Assembly (NCBI GenBank): GCA_030066045.1
Contig: JASJCJ010000009.1
Location: forward strand, 21,772-85,771
Direction: 5' to 3'
Source of the DNA: Calothrix sp. MO_167.B12
Lineage (GTDB): Bacteria > Cyanobacteriota > Cyanobacteriia > Cyanobacteriales > Nostocaceae
Length of the DNA: 64,000 nt
Shown: positions 28,185 through 37,099 of the stretch, piece after piece
Position numbering within the stretch: position 1 is the stretch's first letter
Layout of the letters: each line of letters opens with the position of its first letter
The notes under the pieces: model-generated
The model's input: only the letters and a program-made list of their open reading frames with translations
What the model was told of the DNA's origin: nothing
Database searches by the model: none
Position numbers and translations under genes: made by a program

Positions 28185-29477
28185 TTATTTGAAAATGAGA
28201 TCTAAACGCTGTTGGGATGCCTGGAGTGCTTTCTGGGGCGAACTCTTACCCAACAATACCCCTTCAATTGCCCTGCCTAAACTATCCGATACCCGATTGT
28301 AACCGGGAAAAATTGGGCGTACTCTTCCATATTCTGCCTGTGTCAAAAAGACTTTCACTATTGGTTGTTGTTGGAGAAACTCTTGATAATCTTGGCTTTG
28401 ACGGGACTGAAGATTAACAGGTAAATAACCAGTACCTAGTGCCCATGCAGTTTGAAATTCCTGGCTCAAAACGTATTCAGCAAACTTAAAAGCAGCCTTT
28501 TGTCTTTCTGGTGTAGTTTTAAATAGAAATAAATTCTCCCCACCGATACAAGTAGCGGAACGTTCTCCTGCGGGGATGGGAAACACTCCCAAATCTCCAT
28601 CAGGAATATCCTTATCCAAATATGCTAAAGTCCAGGGACCGGTGATTTGCATTGCTACCTTACCAGCAATGAAATTGTCCGTTTCATACCCTCGTTCCGG
28701 TGCTGACAAAATGACCGAACCATCATTAACTAAATTTTGCCATAATTTTAAAGCTGCGATCGCTCCTTGATTATCTTTCAAGTCAACAGCATCAGCAGAT
28801 TCTACATCCCCATCCTTGCCAAATTCACCCCCACCACCCCACATAAATGGCAGCCAAGAAAATACCGTGAATTCTCCCTTCCCCAAGGGTAAAACCATAC
28901 CATATTGGTCTATGTGGCGATCGCCATTCTGATCAATAGTTAATTGGGCAGCTACTCGACGTAACTCTTCCCAGGTGCGGGGTAATTGGGTAATACCCGC
29001 CGCTTTAAATAAACTGGGGCGATAAAAAATCCCGATATTATTGGTACCAAAAGGCACAGACCATAAATGCCCTTGATAGGTCATTGATGCCAATAAAGTA
29101 GGGTCTATTTCGTCCTTGACGGGGGAATTTGCCCACATTGCATCCAAAGAAACCAAAGCATTCAGTTCCACCAATTGCCCTGTAATTCCTGAGTTATACC
29201 ACAGCAAATCAGGGGAAGCATTACCTACCACCGCAGCCAGTATTTTAGGTAATTGTTGATCTGGTTGTCCTACATAGAGGGATTCTACCTGAATATCTGG
29301 ATGGGTTTGATTAAATTTATCTACCAGTTTTTGCAATACATCCCGGTTTGCAGGTGGGTTTACCCCTTGCCATAAACTCAAATGGATCACATTATCTTGA
29401 TAATTTTTCTGTCCTAGGGACTGACATCCAGTTAAACTCAGGAGGAGTACCATCAATATAGTTAGTAGAAATTGCAT
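28185..29477 (-). CDS. ABC transporter sugar-binding lipoprotein (family 1 solute-binding protein)
   Basis: 430 codons. The lipobox SLTGC follows an N-terminal hydrophobic run, so it is a lipid-anchored periplasmic protein. Conserved features: FNQTHPDIQVESLY, PDLLWYNSG, LPRTWEELRRVAAQL, FIAGKVAMQITGPW, PIPAGERSATCIGGENLFLF. This is the carbohydrate-binding (MalE/UgpB-type) subgroup. No permease or ATPase genes are adjacent, so its transporter is encoded elsewhere. Confidence 0.9.
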   Translation of the reverse strand: MQFLLTILMVLLLSLTGCQSLGQKNYQDNVIHLSLWQGVNPPANRDVLQKLVDKFNQTHPDIQVESLYVGQPDQQLPKILAAVVGNASPDLLWYNSGITGQLVELNALVSLDAMWANSPVKDEIDPTLLASMTYQGHLWSVPFGTNNIGIFYRPSLFKAAGITQLPRTWEELRRVAAQLTIDQNGDRHIDQYGMVLPLGKGEFTVFSWLPFMWGGGGEFGKDGDVESADAVDLKDNQGAIAALKLWQNLVNDGSVILSAPERGYETDNFIAGKVAMQITGPWTLAYLDKDIPDGDLGVFPIPAGERSATCIGGENLFLFKTTPERQKAAFKFAEYVLSQEFQTAWALGTGYLPVNLQSRQSQDYQEFLQQQPIVKVFLTQAEYGRVRPIFPGYNRVSDSLGRAIEGVLLGKSSPQKALQASQQRLDLIFK

Positions 29478-29755
29478 GAGGGACTTGTTAACCTTACTTT
29501 CTAGCTTGAAAATGGTTGTTAGTTGTTAGTTGTTAGTTATTAGTTGTTAGTTGACGCTTGACAGTGGGTCATAAACATTTTTCATGGCTTGGTTGTGGGA
29601 TCTTCTCATGGGGGGCTAACTTAAAAATAGGTGCGGAAGAACCCAGTAGGGGAGCATTGTGTGCGCCCTTAAAAAGTTAGTCACAAAGCATTTTCATCCT
29701 TGGTTGTGGGATCTTCCCGTGGGGGACTAGCTTAAAAGTAACCTCACCCCCAGCC

Positions 29756-29938
29756 CCTCTCCTTATTAAGGATGCTGCTGGCGAATAGTAGGTTTGACCC
29801 CTCACCAGGCTAAAAGCTGGGGATTATTGTCATAATTTGGACTTGTTTTTTCTGCCCCCACTCCCCCACTCTCTCACTCCCCCACTCCCAAGAGGGTGAT
29901 ACCCCTGATTCGCCATTGGTATCCTTATTAAGGAGAGG
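29756..29938. mobile_element. MITE-like element, family 1, copy 2
   Basis: Nearly identical to 166-348 in ends and interior (GCTAAAAGCTGGGGATTATT, the CCCCACT tract, AGAGGGTGATACCCCTGATT). High identity suggests recent movement or gene conversion. The 29478-30102 spacer otherwise holds a short TTGTTAG tract at 29516-29550. Confidence 0.85.
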
Positions 29939-30102
29939 GGTGTGTGATGATAAGACAGAGTGCGGTTTTTCATGGGAAATGCCTACTATCACTAAATAAG
30001 TTTGGCAGTTAAGAGATAGCATTGCACAATAATGTTATGTGTTGGGCATTTTTGCCAGCAATAAATAGATTGTATTTTTGAAAAGGTTAACTAATTTAGA
30101 GT

Positions 30103-30861
30103 ATGGCAGGACATAGTAAATGGGCAAATATTAAACGCCAGAAGGCAGTAGTCGATGCCAAAAAGGGTAAAACCTTCACCCAACTGTCCCGTGCAATTAT
30201 TGTTGCTGCCAGAAACGGTATTCCCGATCCCGCAGGTAATTTTCAACTACGCACGGCTATTGATAAAGCCAAGGCTGCCGGTATTCCCAATGATAATATT
30301 GAACGGGCGATCGCTAAAGGTGCAGGTACATTTACGGATGGTGGGGCAAGTTTAGAGGAAATTCGCTACGAGGGTTATGGTCCTGGGGGTGTGGCTGTGT
30401 TAATTGAGGCACTCACAGATAATCGCAATCGGACTGCTGCTGACTTACGTGCTGCTTTTAGTAAAAATGGTGGGAATTTAGGGGAAACGGGTTGTGTGAG
30501 TTGGATGTTCGAGCAGAAAGGGGTATGTTTGGTAAATAATGTGGCAAATGAGGAACAGCTATTAGAAGCTTCCTTAGATGGAGGTGCTGAATCTTACGAA
30601 ATGGGTGAGGAAAATACAGCAGAGGTATTTACTAGTATTGTAGATTTAGAAACCCTGAACCAAACCCTCAAGGCAGAAGATTTTGAGGTGAGTGATGCCG
30701 AATTACGTTGGATTCCCAGTAATAGTGTAGAAGTAACCGAGCCAGACCAAGCGCGATCGCTACTGAAATTAATTGACACTTTGGAAGGCTTGGATGATGT
30801 GCAAAATGTTACAACTAATTTTGAAATGTCTGAGGAATTAATTACTGCAAGTATGGCTTGA
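30103..30861 (+). CDS. yebC: YebC/PmpR-family DNA-binding/translation factor
   Basis: 252 codons, standard length. Starts MAGHSKWANIKRQKAVVDA, with FTQLSRAIIVAAR, IPNDNIERAIAKGAG, EIRYEGYGPGGVAVLIE and FSKNGGNLGETGCVSWMF, all diagnostic. Members regulate transcription or relieve ribosome stalling at proline stretches. It is complete and lies next to a transketolase remnant. Confidence 0.96.
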   Translation: MAGHSKWANIKRQKAVVDAKKGKTFTQLSRAIIVAARNGIPDPAGNFQLRTAIDKAKAAGIPNDNIERAIAKGAGTFTDGGASLEEIRYEGYGPGGVAVLIEALTDNRNRTAADLRAAFSKNGGNLGETGCVSWMFEQKGVCLVNNVANEEQLLEASLDGGAESYEMGEENTAEVFTSIVDLETLNQTLKAEDFEVSDAELRWIPSNSVEVTEPDQARSLLKLIDTLEGLDDVQNVTTNFEMSEELITASMA

Positions 30862-30988
30862 TTAGTTACGAGCGTCAAAAGCAGCTAATTAACCTAAGTT
30901 CGGGTTCAGCAGGTTTATTTAGGTCTTGCTGAAAAAGTCTTTGGGTGAGGGTAGCTAACAGGCAACAGTTTCACCCCTGATTTTTTCT

Positions 30989-31489
30989 ATGGTAGATTGT
31001 CAAGGTACACCTGAACTAATTTTAATTGGTACGGGTACCGAGTTGAATCTCTGTGTAACTGCGGCTGAGAAGTTGGCAGGGGAAGGTAAGAAAGTGCGTG
31101 TGGTTCCATGCCTTCTTGGGAGTTGTTTGAAGGACAGGATGGAGCTTACAAGGAGTCTGTGTTACCTAAAGCTGTCACCCAAACGTTTATCAGTAGAAGC
31201 TGGTGTTGGCTTTGGCTGGCACAAGTATGTAGTGGACTGACACAGCTAAAATAGTGCAATAGGTGTAGGTTGGGTTGAAGAATGAAACCCAACACCAGTA
31301 AAGCTTTGTTGGGTTTCCCTATCGCTCAACCCAACCTACATTTTGAGGCGTGTCAGTCCAGTAGGTACTGAAGGGGATACTGTGAGTATAGATCGCTTTG
31401 GTGCTTCTGCTCATGGTGGTACTTGTCTGGAGAAGTTTGGCTTTAGCGTTGATAATGTTTTGGCTAAGGCGAAGGCATTATTGGGTTAA
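30989..31489 (+). pseudogene. tkt: Transketolase 3' fragment, frameshifted and MITE-interrupted
   Basis: Reads DCQGTPELILIGTGTE then VTAAEKLAGEGKKVRVV, then continues in another frame (PSWELFEGQDGAYKESVLPK) and returns for RLSVEAGVGFGWHKYV. After the insertion at 31233-31360 it resumes VGTEGDTVSIDRFGAS to the normal C-terminus NVLAKAKALLG and stop. Two compensating single-base indels are visible (near 31107 and 31184). The thiamine-binding N-terminal and middle domains are absent. Dead remnant of a duplicate tkt gene. Confidence 0.9.
31233..31360. mobile_element. MITE-like element, family 3, intact, with GTAG target duplication
   Basis: 128 bp with perfect 11-bp inverted ends TGGACTGACAC / GTGTCAGTCCA and an internal GTAGGTTGGGT palindrome. 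It splits the transketolase reading frame exactly at TAT-GTA-GGT (Tyr-Val-Gly); GTAG is present on both sides (31229-31232 and 31361-31364). Confidence 0.93.
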
Positions 31490-31521
31490 TTTGCAACAGA
31501 ATAATTTTATTTTCGTGCAAG

Positions 31522-31839
31522 ATGTCAGTTAAGAAATTGGAGGAGATTATGCAGGAAGTTTCAGGACAAAAAGATGTACTTCTACATCGCATATCGGGAA
31601 TAGTGAATCATTTAATGCAGGAGGATAGCGTATATCATAATTTAGACAAAAATGAAATAATGCCAATATTTTCTCAGCTGTTAGATAAGGTGTCTCCAAC
31701 ACAATTAAATATGTTAGATGATGCAAAACTGGCACAAAGGGTCAGAAAGATAATGGCTACACAGTTGATGTACCATCTGCTGGACGATTTTAGTCCAGAG
31801 CAAAAAGAAGTGTTTTTTGCTGCTGTAGAAGGGAGATAG
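31522..31839 (+). CDS. Probable antitoxin partner of the PIN toxin
   Basis: 105 codons. Helical and charged (KKLEEIMQEVSGQKDVLL, LDKVSPTQLNMLDDAKLAQR, FSPEQKEVFFAAVEGR). The family is not recognised; it has no obvious AbrB or RHH start. Called an antitoxin from position: 5 bp before a PIN-domain gene, same strand, similar size to antitoxins. Confidence 0.6.
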   Translation: MSVKKLEEIMQEVSGQKDVLLHRISGIVNHLMQEDSVYHNLDKNEIMPIFSQLLDKVSPTQLNMLDDAKLAQRVRKIMATQLMYHLLDDFSPEQKEVFFAAVEGR

Positions 31840-31844
31840 TAATA

Positions 31845-32255
31845 GTGGGCTATCTGCTGGATACAAATATAGTCACGGCTATTGGAAAGAAGAATAAAAA
31901 AATTACAGACAGATTAAATGAGGTGGAACTTCAGGGAGAAGAAGTTTTTATTAGTTGTATCACCTACTATGAAGTGAAACGAGGACTCTTAAGCACAAAT
32001 GCTACGAGGCAGCTACTTGAATTTCATGAATTCTGCCAAGAAGTTACAGTTTTATTTTTGGATGAAATAGAAATTATAGAAAAAGCCAGTGAAATTCATG
32101 CTGATTTAAAACGTAGGGGTAGACCAATACAAGATGCAGATATTTTAATCGCAGCAACGGCAATTACATGCGGTTTAATTTTGGTTTCTAATGATTCTGA
32201 TTTGCTGAGAGTGCAGGGGATTAATTTAGAAAATTGGCTGCAAATCGAATCTTGA
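31845..32255 (+). CDS. vapC: PIN-domain ribonuclease toxin, VapC-like
   Basis: 136 codons from a GTG start. PIN acidic residues are visible: LLDTNIVTAI (residue 6), TYYEVKRGLL (around 45), IQDADILIAATA (around 97) and SNDSDLLRV (around 118). The architecture and length fit VapC RNases that cut tRNA or rRNA. Second gene of a two-gene operon. Confidence 0.9.
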   Translation: MGYLLDTNIVTAIGKKNKKITDRLNEVELQGEEVFISCITYYEVKRGLLSTNATRQLLEFHEFCQEVTVLFLDEIEIIEKASEIHADLKRRGRPIQDADILIAATAITCGLILVSNDSDLLRVQGINLENWLQIES

Positions 32256-32275
32256 ACAATGAAAAGCAGCTAAAA

Positions 32276-33103
32276 TTATATCGAAGGGAGTAAATTAAAT
32301 TCGCCAAGATGTAACAATTGTCTAGCAAATGGAGAACGTTCACAATTTGTGAATCCTAATTTTAAATAACGCCTCTTAAATTCTTGAAAACCTGGCTGAT
32401 TATTGAGGATAATATAAGGCTCAATAAAGACTTTAGAGTTTGCACCATATACGGCATAATCATAACCTAAAATATCAGACTGTTCGTATTCATAAGGTAT
32501 AAAACGGCTTATCAAAAGATAAATTTTTTCATTTTTGAAAGGTTCTAGTTTATGCAATAAAGGATAATCTGCTATCTGATAATCTTTGTAAGAACCGGAT
32601 GCTATTAGAAATATGGGGCGTTTGTCTTGAATAGCTCTGGTAAGCATTGGCAATTTACTTGTATTTATTGCCAGTTCATCCCCATCTTGACAATCAAAAT
32701 GTAAACAGTAGCCTTCTTCTCTCACTTTATGAATTTGAATATAAATTGGACCATGTGATGTTTGAATTTTCGTTTTATTTGGTACAGGTGTGTCATTTAG
32801 AGGAGGTTTATAGTAATCTTTAGCTTGATTTTCCAATCTTTTTAACGCTTGTCCAAGGTCAAAAATCCTATTTAAAATATCCTCTGATAAACACCGATAG
32901 CGTATTACAGGTTTTTCAAAATTTTCAAATTGTACTTGACGATGGTGACTAATATGACGTTTTTTTAAGTTACGTGAAAGACCAACATACATTACTGGAC
33001 AAGACTTATTACCCACATAATAAATCCCTGGTTCTGATGGCATTTCCCTTCGCTGTGTATAGGGCAAAAATGGCATCTGCTTCCAGTTTAGATTCAACTT
33101 CAT
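32276..33103 (-). CDS. GIY-YIG nuclease-domain protein
   Basis: 275 codons. The N-terminal part contains GIYYVGNK, MYVGLSRNLKKRHISHHR and RLENQAKDYYKPPLNDTP, the pattern of a GIY-YIG endonuclease domain (Gly-Ile-Tyr, Tyr-Val-Gly, Arg, Glu and Asn). The C-terminal ~170 residues are unrecognised. Convergent with the PIN toxin gene. Could be a restriction- or defence-type nuclease; no partner is identifiable. Confidence 0.78.
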   Translation of the reverse strand: MKLNLNWKQMPFLPYTQRREMPSEPGIYYVGNKSCPVMYVGLSRNLKKRHISHHRQVQFENFEKPVIRYRCLSEDILNRIFDLGQALKRLENQAKDYYKPPLNDTPVPNKTKIQTSHGPIYIQIHKVREEGYCLHFDCQDGDELAINTSKLPMLTRAIQDKRPIFLIASGSYKDYQIADYPLLHKLEPFKNEKIYLLISRFIPYEYEQSDILGYDYAVYGANSKVFIEPYIILNNQPGFQEFKRRYLKLGFTNCERSPFARQLLHLGEFNLLPSI

Positions 33104-33306
33104 AATATTTTATGATGCTAATTACAGAACTATAATACTTGCATTAAAACCAGATTCTACATGAGTAAATATACTGAAAAAATACTCTTCATAAGTTGTT
33201 TTATCAAAGCCTGGATTTGCTGATTAAGATCGGTGTTGCCACTTAAAGTTGACAATGTTATATTTAATGCAATAAATAATATTTTGTATGCAAGTGTATT
33301 TGATAA

Positions 33307-34197
33307 ATGTTCAGTTTTATATTTAGAGGTTTTACAAAAGATTTAGAACGTTCTTTAAATAAGAGTGCCACACATTTTACAGAAAAGAATCGCAAAGAAT
33401 TAAGCAAGTTATTTGATAGCAAAATCTATCCTCTTGCTGATAAATTGGACTACATAGCTAAAGCAAGGATGGAACAGACTTTAAATAATTTAGACGAATT
33501 AGAAAATAAAACTAAAAACGATATTCAATATTTGATTAATCATACTGACAAAAAGATTTATCAAAATCTTCAAGAAATTGATGCAATACGTCAAAAAATA
33601 ATCAGAGATTTACGGGCTACTTTGGGAGAGACTGATTGTTATCTAGAGAATCGTATCAATCAAATTACATTATCAATTATGGAAGGGATATCTTCCATAG
33701 AAACTATCAAAAATAATACGTTCACACAAGCAATTATTTTAGAAGATAAATTATTTCAAGATGCCAATCAAATAATTGATAAACTTAACGAAATAATTGG
33801 TGGGGAAACTGAAATAATTAGAAATGAATTAAAAAAGATTTTAGCTCATTCTTTACCCAATCCATTTGATAAATGTAGGCGGGCACTCAAGTTAGAACTA
33901 AAACCAGGTATGATGTTATCTGATATTGAATTATATAGATTAACTGAGTGCTATGAATTGAATAAACTTGATGAAAATACTCAGATAGATGAAGTTTTAC
34001 AAATTTATGGGCAATTGCAACTGAATGCCACAAGAATGGCTTATTTAGCTAGAAATTCGCCAGAATTGAAACGTCAAGCAGTTGCAGATTGGATCAACTA
34101 TGGAATGTTGTGTGATTTTTGGCGAAATACGGTCAACAACTATGAATTAGACGGTAATAAAGAAAATATCTTATTGTTATCGGAAACATCACAATAA
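33307..34197 (+). CDS. Hypothetical coiled-coil protein
   Basis: 296 codons; no membrane segment. Long helical and charged N-terminal two thirds (KKIYQNLQEIDAIRQKI, TLNNLDELENKTKNDI) with heptad-like spacing, then KCRRALKLELKPGMMLSDIE and AYLARNSPELKRQAVADW. The family is not recognised. Codon use is more AT-rich than genes to its left. A paired gene follows 41 bp downstream on the same strand. Confidence 0.65.
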   Translation: MFSFIFRGFTKDLERSLNKSATHFTEKNRKELSKLFDSKIYPLADKLDYIAKARMEQTLNNLDELENKTKNDIQYLINHTDKKIYQNLQEIDAIRQKIIRDLRATLGETDCYLENRINQITLSIMEGISSIETIKNNTFTQAIILEDKLFQDANQIIDKLNEIIGGETEIIRNELKKILAHSLPNPFDKCRRALKLELKPGMMLSDIELYRLTECYELNKLDENTQIDEVLQIYGQLQLNATRMAYLARNSPELKRQAVADWINYGMLCDFWRNTVNNYELDGNKENILLLSETSQ

Positions 34198-34238
34198 ATA
34201 GTATTTAAAAAAGTAGCTAAATATTGATTATTAAGATT

Positions 34239-34829
34239 ATGACAACAAGTAATAAAAAAACACCATTAGGCTATTTTGAAAAAGCGATCGCAGAACTCAG
34301 AGATACTCAACAAGAGTTACAAGCGGAGTTAGAAGAGTTGAGAAAATTTAAACAAAATTATGTCCAATTAGCAGAAAAATTAGAATCTACAACTCAAGAA
34401 TTGCAAGCTGTAAAAGCTGAATTAGAAAATATCAAAACAAACTCGCAACAAACCAATAAACAAATAGAAGAAGTAGAACATCAAAATCAACAAAATATTG
34501 ATGCTGTGAAAACTGGGATTGAAAATGGTTCCATTGTTGCTCAAAAAGCTGTAATGCTCAGGGGTGTAGATAATGAACATTGGATGGGATTTTGTAAACT
34601 AGATGCAGTCAATCATCATTGTTTACGAGTATGGAAAAGCAGCGATAACACTTGGCATGATGATATTAGAGTCAAAGCATCATTTTTCTTACGTGCTAGA
34701 GATAACCACCATTGGATGGGGTGTGTAGGTGAACATCACAGTTATGATGTGTTTCGAGTTTGGAAATCGGATAATAGTTGGCAATCAAGTATTCGAGTGA
34801 GAGCGGCACGTCATATATACAAAGGTTGA
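34239..34829 (+). CDS. Hypothetical protein: coiled coil plus two HWMG repeats
   Basis: 196 residues from MTTSNKKTPL; a TTG 15 bp upstream is possible but less likely. Residues of roughly 10-100 form a coiled coil (LRDTQQELQAELEELRKF, TTQELQAVKAELENIKT). The C-terminal part has two copies of a ~45-residue unit, NEHWMGFC...LRVWKSSDNTW...IRVKASF and NHHWMGCV...FRVWKSDNSW...IRVRAAR, suggesting a small beta-repeat binding domain. Function unknown. Confidence 0.65.
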   Translation: MTTSNKKTPLGYFEKAIAELRDTQQELQAELEELRKFKQNYVQLAEKLESTTQELQAVKAELENIKTNSQQTNKQIEEVEHQNQQNIDAVKTGIENGSIVAQKAVMLRGVDNEHWMGFCKLDAVNHHCLRVWKSSDNTWHDDIRVKASFFLRARDNHHWMGCVGEHHSYDVFRVWKSDNSWQSSIRVRAARHIYKG

Positions 34830-34833
34830 TTTT

Positions 34834-34946
34834 AGGGACTTCCAAGAAATAAATTATCCCACATTGTAGGGGCGGGGTTACCCCGCCCCTACGAATCATA
34901 CGATTGGTAAAATGACTTTGGGATATTTTTTAATCTGGAAGTCCCT
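34834..34946. mobile_element. MITE-like element with AGGGACTTCCA ends
   Basis: About 113 bp: ends AGGGACTTCCA and, inverted, TGGAAGTCCCT, around a GGGGCGGGGTTACCCCGCCC hairpin. Lies 4 bp after the stop of the preceding gene. Confidence 0.75.
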
Positions 34947-34960
34947 TATATAAAAATACA

Positions 34961-35071
34961 GGCGTTGCTGATTTGAAGTATGAAATTAAAAAATGAATTA
35001 CTTAAAACTCTTACTCTCTGCGCCTCTGCGACTCTGCGTGAGATAAATTCATACCTGAATTCAGCAACGCC
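34961..35071. mobile_element. MITE-like element, family 2, copy D, with AAAATACA target duplication
   Basis: Ends GGCGTTGCTGA and, inverted, TTCAGCAACGCC with inner TATGAA/TTCATA. AAAATACA is present on both flanks (34953-34960 and 35072-35079). Together with the preceding element it separates the host genes from the integrated element. Confidence 0.85.
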
Positions 35072-35170
35072 AAAATACAAACCTCATACGATCGCACAAA
35101 TCTATCAGCGATCGCCAACTGTACACTACTTTAAGGTAAGCTGTAAACTAAATTATTCAAAAACGGGACA

Positions 35171-35195
35171 TGGGCGGTACAGGACTCGAACCTGC
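35171..35195 (-). tRNA. tRNA 3'-end fragment at the left edge of the integrated element
   Basis: Read on the minus strand, GCAGGTTCGAGTCCTG folds as a T arm and is followed by TACCGCCCA, an acceptor 3' strand with discriminator A. No matching 5' half is present. The acceptor strand pairs 6 of 7 with the 5' strand (GGGCGGG) of tRNA-Leu(CAA) at 48889, consistent with a displaced tRNA 3' end, but T-arm sequences differ from that gene; it may instead be a fragment of a Val-like tRNA. Confidence 0.6.
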
Positions 35196-35260
35196 TCTTA
35201 ACCTTAAAACCCTTGAAATCACGTTGTTTTTCATTCACTCATCAACCTATATATTTTGCA

Positions 35261-35276
35261 ATGAGTGAAAAATGAG
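35261..35276 (+). promoter_or_regulatory. Possible integrase arm site, left
   Basis: ATGAGTGAAAAATGAG overlaps the integrase start codon. Matches 14 of 16 positions with ATGAGTAAAAGATGAG at 48691-48706 near the other end. An inverted ATGAGTGA lies at 35235-35242. Inferred, by analogy with arm-type sites of tyrosine recombinases. Confidence 0.4.
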
Positions 35277-36666
35277 GGAAAATCCAACAGTTGGGGGAAC
35301 TGGTAATTATGAGAGTTTTGAGGATTTACTGATTACTTTCAAGGCAGTCTCAAAAAGACTTCCGAAGGGAGTACGCCTAAAAAGAGAAAGAAATAAATAT
35401 TTGCAATTCCAGATTACCATGCCCGGAACTGGAAACCGTAAAAGCAAGCCTACAGGAGAGTCTTTTACCGATACTGGAATTTACGCTGCACTGGATAAGG
35501 CTTGGAAAATTCGTAAGTCTTTAGATGAATTTACTGGAGAAACTGAATTCTGGGAATGGTATGACAAAGAAATATTAGGTAAAAATATTCTTGTAGATGA
35601 CAGAATTACATACAGAGAAATTTTTGAAAAAATAGAGCAAGAATATTGGGAGGGTAGGAATAAAAACACTGGGCGCGAACGCGATAGAAATCTTGCAAAT
35701 GACAATGCAAGCATTGGAGATTACTATGGTTTTTTATTCAGAAAATTTCCTAATTGGGATAAGCAGCCAAACTGGGAAGAAATAAAAACTGTACTTTTTA
35801 CTTGGGAGCAAGGCACTAAAACTTTCAAGGATAGATATACTGTAATTAAAAAAATTTGCAGTTATTGTCCTAACTCAGATAAACTCCTAGGACTTTTAGC
35901 TGAAATTGATGGCAGACAAACAAAGTTTAGAAATCATCAATCTATTAGCTTAAACCAGTTTCTTGAATGGAGACAACGAACTCTTGATAATGCTCCAACT
36001 AATAGTCAATTAGAAATTAGAGAAAAATGGTTATGGGTTTGTTCAATGTGCGTGGTCTATGGATTGCGACCTAGTGAAATTGCAGCAGCTTTAAATCTCA
36101 CTAAACCATACACGAAAGACAATCTAACTATTCCAGCTTTGAGCAAAAAAGATAACAAATATTTGTTATTAGTCTTAGGAGATAAAACCTATTTTGGAAC
36201 AACAATCAAAACTGGGAGTAGAGTTTGTAGACCATTGGTTAATGATAAAAAATTAATTGAAGAATTACAAATTCAAGTCCCTAAACTTCCACTATATGAA
36301 CCAAGCTCTGAAAATCATGAAAGTATAGTTAGAGGATTTTCTAAGCAAATAGCTCAAAGAATAAAATCATGGAAATGTCCAGTCACACAAGTTTATGCTT
36401 TTAGATATCTAGGAAATCATCTTGGCGAACTACATGGAATTCCTCAAGAAATTAGGTCTAGAAGCTTAGGTCACACTAATGCTGTAAATGATTTATTCTA
36501 CAGAAAGCATACTAATTTTGAAACTTCAGTAGACTTGCTTACCAAACATGCAAAGCAACCACTTGATTACCAAACAGCTTGTAACCAATTGCAAGATTTA
36601 GGTTTTGACCTAAATGATAATAGCGTCAGAGCTATTTTAAGAGTAATATATCAATTAGAAAAGTAG
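35272..36666 (+). CDS. Tyrosine recombinase (site-specific integrase)
   Basis: 464 codons. The C-terminal catalytic domain shows VVYGLRPSEIAAAL (first Arg), TIKTGSRVCR (Lys), VYAFRYLGNHLG (second Arg; the usual preceding His is Tyr), SRSLGHTNAVND (His) and LFYRKH (nucleophile Tyr). The N-terminal ~200 residues would bind arm/core DNA. It lies just inside the tRNA fragment and is transcribed into the element, followed by an intrinsic terminator at 36682. Likely catalyses integration and excision. Confidence 0.9.
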   Translation: MRENPTVGGTGNYESFEDLLITFKAVSKRLPKGVRLKRERNKYLQFQITMPGTGNRKSKPTGESFTDTGIYAALDKAWKIRKSLDEFTGETEFWEWYDKEILGKNILVDDRITYREIFEKIEQEYWEGRNKNTGRERDRNLANDNASIGDYYGFLFRKFPNWDKQPNWEEIKTVLFTWEQGTKTFKDRYTVIKKICSYCPNSDKLLGLLAEIDGRQTKFRNHQSISLNQFLEWRQRTLDNAPTNSQLEIREKWLWVCSMCVVYGLRPSEIAAALNLTKPYTKDNLTIPALSKKDNKYLLLVLGDKTYFGTTIKTGSRVCRPLVNDKKLIEELQIQVPKLPLYEPSSENHESIVRGFSKQIAQRIKSWKCPVTQVYAFRYLGNHLGELHGIPQEIRSRSLGHTNAVNDLFYRKHTNFETSVDLLTKHAKQPLDYQTACNQLQDLGFDLNDNSVRAILRVIYQLEK

Positions 36667-36681
36667 TTCTCGTTTGGAAGC

Positions 36682-36712
36682 AACCCCCTTTATTACCCAA
36701 GGGGGTTTTTCT
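36682..36712 (+). terminator. Intrinsic terminator after the integrase
   Basis: Stem AACCCCCTT / AAGGGGGTT with an eight-base loop followed by a T run. Confidence 0.92.
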
Positions 36713-36781
36713 TCTTTAAACCTAAGTTTTAAGCAATTCAAACCCTGAAACACTGATTCTTTCGTTCCATAAAGAGTTTAA

Positions 36782-36853
36782 GAGAGTATATAAAAAATAC
36801 TATTAATAATTACTAATAGTAATTACTAATAGTATAAAAAATATAAGCTCTAA
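36782..36853. repeat. Palindromic module-boundary repeat R1
   Basis: Core 36799-36835 has arms TACTATTAATAATTACTA and its complement with one mismatch around a single central A. Outer arms are TATACTCTCT (read leftwards) and TATAAGCTCTAA (rightwards). It lies between the integrase terminator and the module A terminator. Confidence 0.9.
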
Positions 36854-36863
36854 CACTAAACAC

Positions 36864-36896
36864 AAAAAAGCGGTAGAACCCATTTTGCTACCGCTT
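36864..36896 (-). terminator. Intrinsic terminator of the minus-strand module A operon
   Basis: Stem AGCGGTAG / CTACCGCT; on the minus strand it is followed by a run of six T. It closes the operon 40574-37100; no gene lies in 36854-37099. Confidence 0.88.
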
Positions 36897-37099
36897 ATTT
36901 CCATCTCCTCAGAAAATATAGGAATTAACTTTTTAATTATATCAAGATTAATTATTCATTAGCAAAACTCCTTGAATTTAAGCTTAGGTGTCTAATGAAC
37001 ATTAAATTTTTTTGAATTTGATTTGCTTTTTTGCTTATCCATAGTATTTGTATAATTTGAAGAATAACCAAGCAAATTTCTAAAAACAATAAAAGTTCT

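Noticed and set aside
29810..30022. 70-codon minus-strand frame
   Set aside because: Lies inside a family 1 MITE and its flank; no ribosome site.
35171..35195. Direct att repeat shared with 48806-48830
   Set aside because: The two agree at only about 15 of 21 positions, no better than two unrelated tRNA 3' ends, so an att core is not called.
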